Positions 59,845-64,000 of a stretch of DNA of 64,000 bases are shown here, piece after piece (the stretch's first letter is position 1; the number at the start of each line of letters is the position of its first letter). Location: the NCBI GenBank assembly GCA_913043285.1, contig CAJWML010000014.1, positions 49,979 to 113,978 on the forward strand, in the 5' to 3' direction. The notes under the pieces are model-generated. The model was given only the letters and a program-made list of their open reading frames with translations, did not search any database and had not been told where the DNA came from. This stretch comes from CAKZNE01 sp002695025. Its GTDB lineage: Bacteria > Bacteroidota > Bacteroidia > Flavobacteriales > Schleiferiaceae. A program made the translations under genes and the position numbers.

Positions 59845-60576
59845 TCAGCGTATCATCAGCTGAATAATAGTTACCAAACCGATAAGAAAGATAAACAACA
59901 AGGACAGCCTCCGGAATTTGGCCTGGGGTATGTAGGCCAGTATCTTCTTACCTATGAAGGAGCCCAGCAGACCAATTGCAAATAAATAGGGTACATATTT
60001 AAGGTCATGCTGATGAATGTAGCCGTTATTGTAGTACACAAAGGTCCTGGAAAAATCGATCATAAAATCGATAAAGGCGGAGGTGGCTATAAATACACTT
60101 TTTTCGAGGTTAAAGGCTGCCATGGTTAAACCGCGTATAGCGCCACCAGTGCCGAGCAAACCGGCTGAAAATCCTGAAAAAGAGCCGCCTACAATAGCGT
60201 TACGTGTGTTAGGCGCAATAGAAATGTTACTCCGGATGATAAATACCAGGCTAAAGCCCACCAGAAATATTCCCAGAATGATCTCCAGTACGGCACTGTT
60301 CATTTCTTTGGAAAGGAAACCTCCTATAATGACAAAGATTACGGAGGGGATGCCGATCTTCAGCAATAATCCTTTGTCCAGCCCTTCTTTAAACAGGTAG
60401 ATCTTACTCAGGTTACTGGACAAGTGGAAGAGGGCGGTAAGACCCAAAACGGAATAGAAGTCGAAATAAAAATTACCCAGCGGCACAAAGAATACGGATG
60501 AGCCAAAGCCGCCAATGGTACCAATTACTTCGGCCAGCAGGGCCAGCAGGAGAAAAACGAAATTTATATCTTTCAT
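59845..60576 (-). CDS. TauE/SafE family membrane transporter
   Basis: A 243-residue protein with about eight helices. The first repeat has EVIGTIGGFGSSVFFVP, and the second GGSFSGFSAGLLGTGGAIRG, the glycine-rich re-entrant motifs of the TauE/SafE family. It is thought to export sulfur-containing organic anions such as sulfite or sulfoacetate. The substrate here is unknown. The 202 bp upstream hold no other gene that I can see. Confidence 0.9.
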   Translation of the reverse strand: MKDINFVFLLLALLAEVIGTIGGFGSSVFFVPLGNFYFDFYSVLGLTALFHLSSNLSKIYLFKEGLDKGLLLKIGIPSVIFVIIGGFLSKEMNSAVLEIILGIFLVGFSLVFIIRSNISIAPNTRNAIVGGSFSGFSAGLLGTGGAIRGLTMAAFNLEKSVFIATSAFIDFMIDFSRTFVYYNNGYIHQHDLKYVPYLFAIGLLGSFIGKKILAYIPQAKFRRLSLLFIFLIGLVTIIQLMIR

Positions 60577-60778
60577 TTAGGGGATACGGACTAAAAGCAG
60601 CAATATAGTTTTAACGGAAGGTACGTTATTTGGCTCTTTTTGTAAAGGGGTTTTAACGGATCTGCACCGCGACCGGGTACTATGATGGCAATTAGATTGT
60701 CCTTACAGTGTTTCCAGCTTGAAAGGCTTCTTTTTGATCTGTGAAAGGAACCTGTTTTGTTGGGTTCGATTGATATAG

Positions 60779-63700
60779 TTAAAATTCAAAGTTGTGAAAT
60801 TTCAGGTGTCTGGCAAGAATTCCTGAGGGTTTTAAAGTTTGACTATCAAAAATGTTCTTATTTCCAAAAACTATGAAACTATCTTTCGCCCTCGAAACGG
60901 CCACATTCAACATATTGGGTTTATTGTCCCGGTCAAAGAACATAGTTCCGGTATCACCTGGACCATAGACAGAAGAAAAAAGAATCACAGGACGTTCCGC
61001 ACCTTGAAGAGCATGTACAGTACCTATTTTCATAAGTTTGGTATTTAACCCTTTACTATTCGCTAACCTTATGAGTGTTCTTTTTTGACCACTGAACGGA
61101 GTAATGATACCCACCATATTTTCAAATTGATTGTTGTAATCCTTGATATGTTTGTAGTGGTTAAATATTTGTTCTTTGAATTGCATCAACCATTCTAGCA
61201 ATACCATTGCTTCTTTTTCATTTGTCCGGTCTCTGTTTTTGGTTATTGAGTTTGATTCAACATGAAAATGAATCATTGGAGGAAGTACTGCCTTTTTCGA
61301 ATTTCCTCTAAGTGGTTTAAGCACCCCGGCATAGGCCATTTCATTACAATATTTTATAATTTCATTGAAGCATCTTCTATGCTCTTGAAGCATCATACCT
61401 CTTTCTGATACACGCGGATCATCATAGATGAAGTTGGTAGCATTTTGGGCTACCGTCATCACATCACCGCTTGATGCCAGTAGTCCCTTTGATTTGAAGT
61501 GTGAAAATTTCGGATCGTTCGCATCTTTCAGAATTTCATGCTTAATCAGATTACCTATATCTACTTTCGGTATGATATTCCAGACAGGTTCAATCTGCTT
61601 AACATCACCTACTACAAGTGCTTTTTTACATAAAGCGAATGACGGTAGACCGACTTCCGGAGTAACTTGACCTGACTCATCAACCATCAATAAGTCTACA
61701 AATTCCTCCAATGGAGGAGATTCCCATAGGTTGCCGTCAGCATCAGTTTTTCCTGCATGTTTTGAATATGAAAAGAATCTAGGAGCCATGAAGAAGGTAC
61801 TTACAAAACACGGGGTGAGCATGGCTCTTCTCCTCCAAAGGTTCATTCTTCCCTCAGTGCCTTTGTTCTCTTTCCTATTATCATTCAGATAATCTTGGCT
61901 AGCTTGAAGCCACTTTGCTTCCCAAAAATGAATGCTTAACCAAAAAGCTTTATGACGAAGACTTACATCTAACTCATCGTAAAAGTAGCATGGAGCAAAT
62001 TCGGTTTCCTTAGTTTTGGCAGCTTCTTGAATAGCAAGCTCTTTCTCAGAAATAGGAGGGTTGCCTTTTACCTCGTTTTTTACTTTCCATTCATTCCAAT
62101 TTGTACCCTTATCGATGGTTGAGTCGAGCAACTCAATTTTGAGATTGATTGCATTTAGGATTTTTGACCTCTTGGAGAAAAGTGTATCATCAAATTTGCA
62201 TGGAGCATTTCTAATAAGTCTTCTTACCTCAGATGTTCTCTTTTCCAGAGAAGACTTGAAAGTCAGCCAACAAAACAGCTTTCTAAAGAATGGTTCATCA
62301 TTGAAATACTTGATTACCTGGCCTTCAATGTCAACGCAGGATTCCTTGTCATTTTTTAATTCTGTAATGTTGATTTCAAGGTTGCCAGAAGGGTAATATT
62401 TGGATGATGAAGTGGCTACCTCAAACTCTTTGTTAAATAGACTGATCTGCTGCAGGAAGTCTTTCCATAATTGTTTCGCCTCATTTAGTGAATTTTCTAT
62501 TCCTAATATTTCATCTTTCAGGTAATCACAACATGTAGTAAGGTCTACGAAATTCTTTTTAGTGTATTCATTAATCCCAGCTAAAAATTCTCCTTCGTAC
62601 CTTTTTACATTTTCATAATCGTCAATGGCGCTCAGGTTGCTGGAATCATCACCTTTATAGTAGTTTATACCTTTAAGGATCTGCTTACTATTTGCGGGGA
62701 GAAATGCTGCGAAACCCTCTACTGCTGAAATCCATCTTTGCCCTAAAAGAGGGAGATTGCTATTTGATTTAGAAAAGCTCTCAATGATGTTTGTAACCGC
62801 TTGGTTATTAGTGGAGCAAGCCAAAATAACCGGAGGTTCATTTTTTTTAACCGATTGAACCACATAATTAGCTACTACCGATTGTAATAGTGTTGTTTTA
62901 CCCGTTCCAGGAGGCCCGTTTACGGCAAATACTTTCTCTTCTTTTTCATTTAAGAACGTATAAAGAGCTTTTCGCTGAGTAATGGAAAGGGGGTAATCGC
63001 ATCCCATCTGACCCAAGTGCAAAGTATTAGCCTCCATGTACTGGTTTACAGCAAGAGGATTCTGGTCTTTCCTGCCAGGGGTTTCTATAATTTGTTTAAT
63101 CAGTGAAGGTTCTGACTCATTGATTAGAAGATTCTCTATGAGTTTTATAATATGGGTAGATGGAGTGAACTTCTCGTCCGGCACAAAGTAGAGTGTACGG
63201 TCAATTCGACTGTAATACTCCATCTGATAAGTCGGCATAGCTTGTTCAGTAATCTCTTTGAATACATTTTGGTGAAAGTCCCAATAGTCACTCCAACCTT
63301 CAAATTCACTTTTGTCTAATTTGGTTGCTTTATCAACTGTGTCAACATGACTGAAAATGAATTCATTATCTTCGTCTGCAGATGGAGCCAATACTGATCT
63401 AGGTATTACTGGAAAGTGATCTTCTGCTACTTGTAAAACTCCATTTGGGAGTGCAGTAGCCTTGATCCAGAATGGAAATACAGGTTTTGTAGACCGTAGG
63501 TATTTTTGGTATTCTGGTAAAGGTTGCAGAACAAAAGGAGCAATGATTAGGTCAATTTCATCTATAGACTGCCAATCAGGGTTGTCTTTTTTTGTGATAC
63601 CCCTTTGCTCATTGAGTTTGCGCTCCTCTATATCAAATAATATTTTGATGTCCTCACTTGGGAGTTGACCTTTGGATAAATCAATATGCTCACGTAAAAA

Positions 63701-63784
63701 ATGCTTTTGACGCTGAAAGTCGATCTCTGCTCTTTCAGCGTCTGCCAGGCTGTTTTTCCAATAGCGTAACCAGTTTTTAATCAT
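60779..63784 (-). CDS. Large SF1 (UPF1-like) helicase with AAA domains
   Basis: A 1001-residue protein. Walker A GPPGTGKTT is at residues 290-298, and motif II is DESGQ (702-706), as in UPF1-type SF1B helicases. Later motifs are GDVKQIEPVW, GIITPFSGQKRTL, VHALQGAE (about 927) and VAVSRAK (about 964). A long insertion of some 400 residues separates motifs Ia and II. The N-terminal 280 residues have no domain I recognise. The gene is visibly more AT-rich than its neighbours, which suggests recent transfer. It might belong to a defence or stress system, but no partner gene falls in the window. Confidence 0.85.
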   Translation of the reverse strand: MIKNWLRYWKNSLADAERAEIDFQRQKHFLREHIDLSKGQLPSEDIKILFDIEERKLNEQRGITKKDNPDWQSIDEIDLIIAPFVLQPLPEYQKYLRSTKPVFPFWIKATALPNGVLQVAEDHFPVIPRSVLAPSADEDNEFIFSHVDTVDKATKLDKSEFEGWSDYWDFHQNVFKEITEQAMPTYQMEYYSRIDRTLYFVPDEKFTPSTHIIKLIENLLINESEPSLIKQIIETPGRKDQNPLAVNQYMEANTLHLGQMGCDYPLSITQRKALYTFLNEKEEKVFAVNGPPGTGKTTLLQSVVANYVVQSVKKNEPPVILACSTNNQAVTNIIESFSKSNSNLPLLGQRWISAVEGFAAFLPANSKQILKGINYYKGDDSSNLSAIDDYENVKRYEGEFLAGINEYTKKNFVDLTTCCDYLKDEILGIENSLNEAKQLWKDFLQQISLFNKEFEVATSSSKYYPSGNLEINITELKNDKESCVDIEGQVIKYFNDEPFFRKLFCWLTFKSSLEKRTSEVRRLIRNAPCKFDDTLFSKRSKILNAINLKIELLDSTIDKGTNWNEWKVKNEVKGNPPISEKELAIQEAAKTKETEFAPCYFYDELDVSLRHKAFWLSIHFWEAKWLQASQDYLNDNRKENKGTEGRMNLWRRRAMLTPCFVSTFFMAPRFFSYSKHAGKTDADGNLWESPPLEEFVDLLMVDESGQVTPEVGLPSFALCKKALVVGDVKQIEPVWNIIPKVDIGNLIKHEILKDANDPKFSHFKSKGLLASSGDVMTVAQNATNFIYDDPRVSERGMMLQEHRRCFNEIIKYCNEMAYAGVLKPLRGNSKKAVLPPMIHFHVESNSITKNRDRTNEKEAMVLLEWLMQFKEQIFNHYKHIKDYNNQFENMVGIITPFSGQKRTLIRLANSKGLNTKLMKIGTVHALQGAERPVILFSSVYGPGDTGTMFFDRDNKPNMLNVAVSRAKDSFIVFGNKNIFDSQTLKPSGILARHLKFHNFEF

Positions 63785-63951
63785 TACCTCTCGCAGTTAA
63801 TGTGTTACTTCCCGATACAAAATATTTGAATTGCCTTTAACTTACTGTATATCAATGTGTTGCTAAAGCAGTAGAAACGAATTAGCAACAAAAAACGCTG
63901 AGTATTAGCAAAATAAGGGATAAGAAAGGAAAATTAGAGTGGAGTGGACAT

Positions 63952-63983
63952 AAAAAAACCGCCTCACAAAGGAAGCGGTTTTT
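63952..63983 (+). terminator. Hairpin with T-run near the window end
   Basis: Stem AAAAACCGC with GCGGTTTTT around a 12-nt loop, ending in T. It lies in the 216 bp after the helicase start, which hold no gene. It would terminate a plus-strand unit, or, read the other way, a minus-strand unit from beyond the window. Confidence 0.65.
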
Positions 63984-64000
63984 ATCGAAAACACCAATCG

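Noticed and set aside
1..64000. CRISPR arrays, tRNA or rRNA genes, prophage, insertion sequences
   Set aside because: I looked for regular spaced repeats, cloverleaf-like gaps, transposases and phage genes and found none that I can support.

Overview
The window looks like chromosomal DNA of a member of the Bacteroidota, most likely a flavobacterium-like lineage. The evidence is two proteins with C-terminal type IX secretion (T9SS) sorting domains, histidine kinases with SHNLRGP-type H-boxes, many SPII lipoproteins, weak Shine-Dalgarno sequences, and promoters with the Bacteroidota -7 element TAnnTTTG (the best, for HU, has TTG-N19-TAACTTTG). I see no rRNA, tRNA, CRISPR array, prophage or insertion sequence.

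Layout. 1-8 kb: ECF sigma factor, rhomboid protease, SCO-like lipoprotein, SET methyltransferase, GH3-family adenylating enzyme with FabI, PrmC, HU and Fmt. 8-14.9 kb: outer-membrane-type protein, recQ with an NTPase and a DUF962 protein, DUF493, a fatty-acid hydroxylase interrupted by an in-frame TGA, and a PDZ/T9SS protein. 14.9-24 kb, nearly all on the minus strand: MFS exporter, RNase Z, T9SS protein, pyrB-pyrR, mpl, MbnP-like lipoprotein, acyltransferase, Nudix hydrolase and DUF6263. 24-34.5 kb, mostly plus strand: oxyR, Lon-N domain protein, cyclophilin lipoprotein, YHS protein, sucD, two orphan histidine kinases meeting tail to tail, small zinc-ribbon and AlbA_2 genes, and an S1/P1 nuclease. 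34.5-46.5 kb: Bcr-type MFS, PhzF-like protein, pirin, two hydrolases, a TPR-PRMT fusion, a BlaI/M56-M23 regulatory pair and a YHYH lipoprotein pair. 46.5-58.8 kb, all minus strand: S9 peptidase, cydAB, KtrAB-type potassium uptake, and a four-gene group headed by a protein resembling the N-terminal half of VioB/RebD. 58.8-64 kb: a long non-coding stretch, a cold-shock gene with a long leader, TauE/SafE, and an AT-rich SF1 helicase.

Most genes are housekeeping, and several groups make clear units: recQ/NTPase/DUF962, T9SS protein/rnz, pyrR/pyrB, cydA/cydB, ktrB/ktrA and blaI/M56-M23. The most unusual items are: the VioB-N-like protein without the ferritin-like catalytic half, followed by a kelch-like lipoprotein and a VTT membrane protein; an array of four DnaA-box-like 9-mers spaced exactly 11 bp apart; a 15-nt exact match to the Tn5/Nextera mosaic-end adapter beside that array, which warns of an assembly join; a bacterial PRMT7/9-like arginine methyltransferase fused to TPRs; and a BlaR1-like peptidase carrying a LytM (M23) domain instead of a penicillin sensor.
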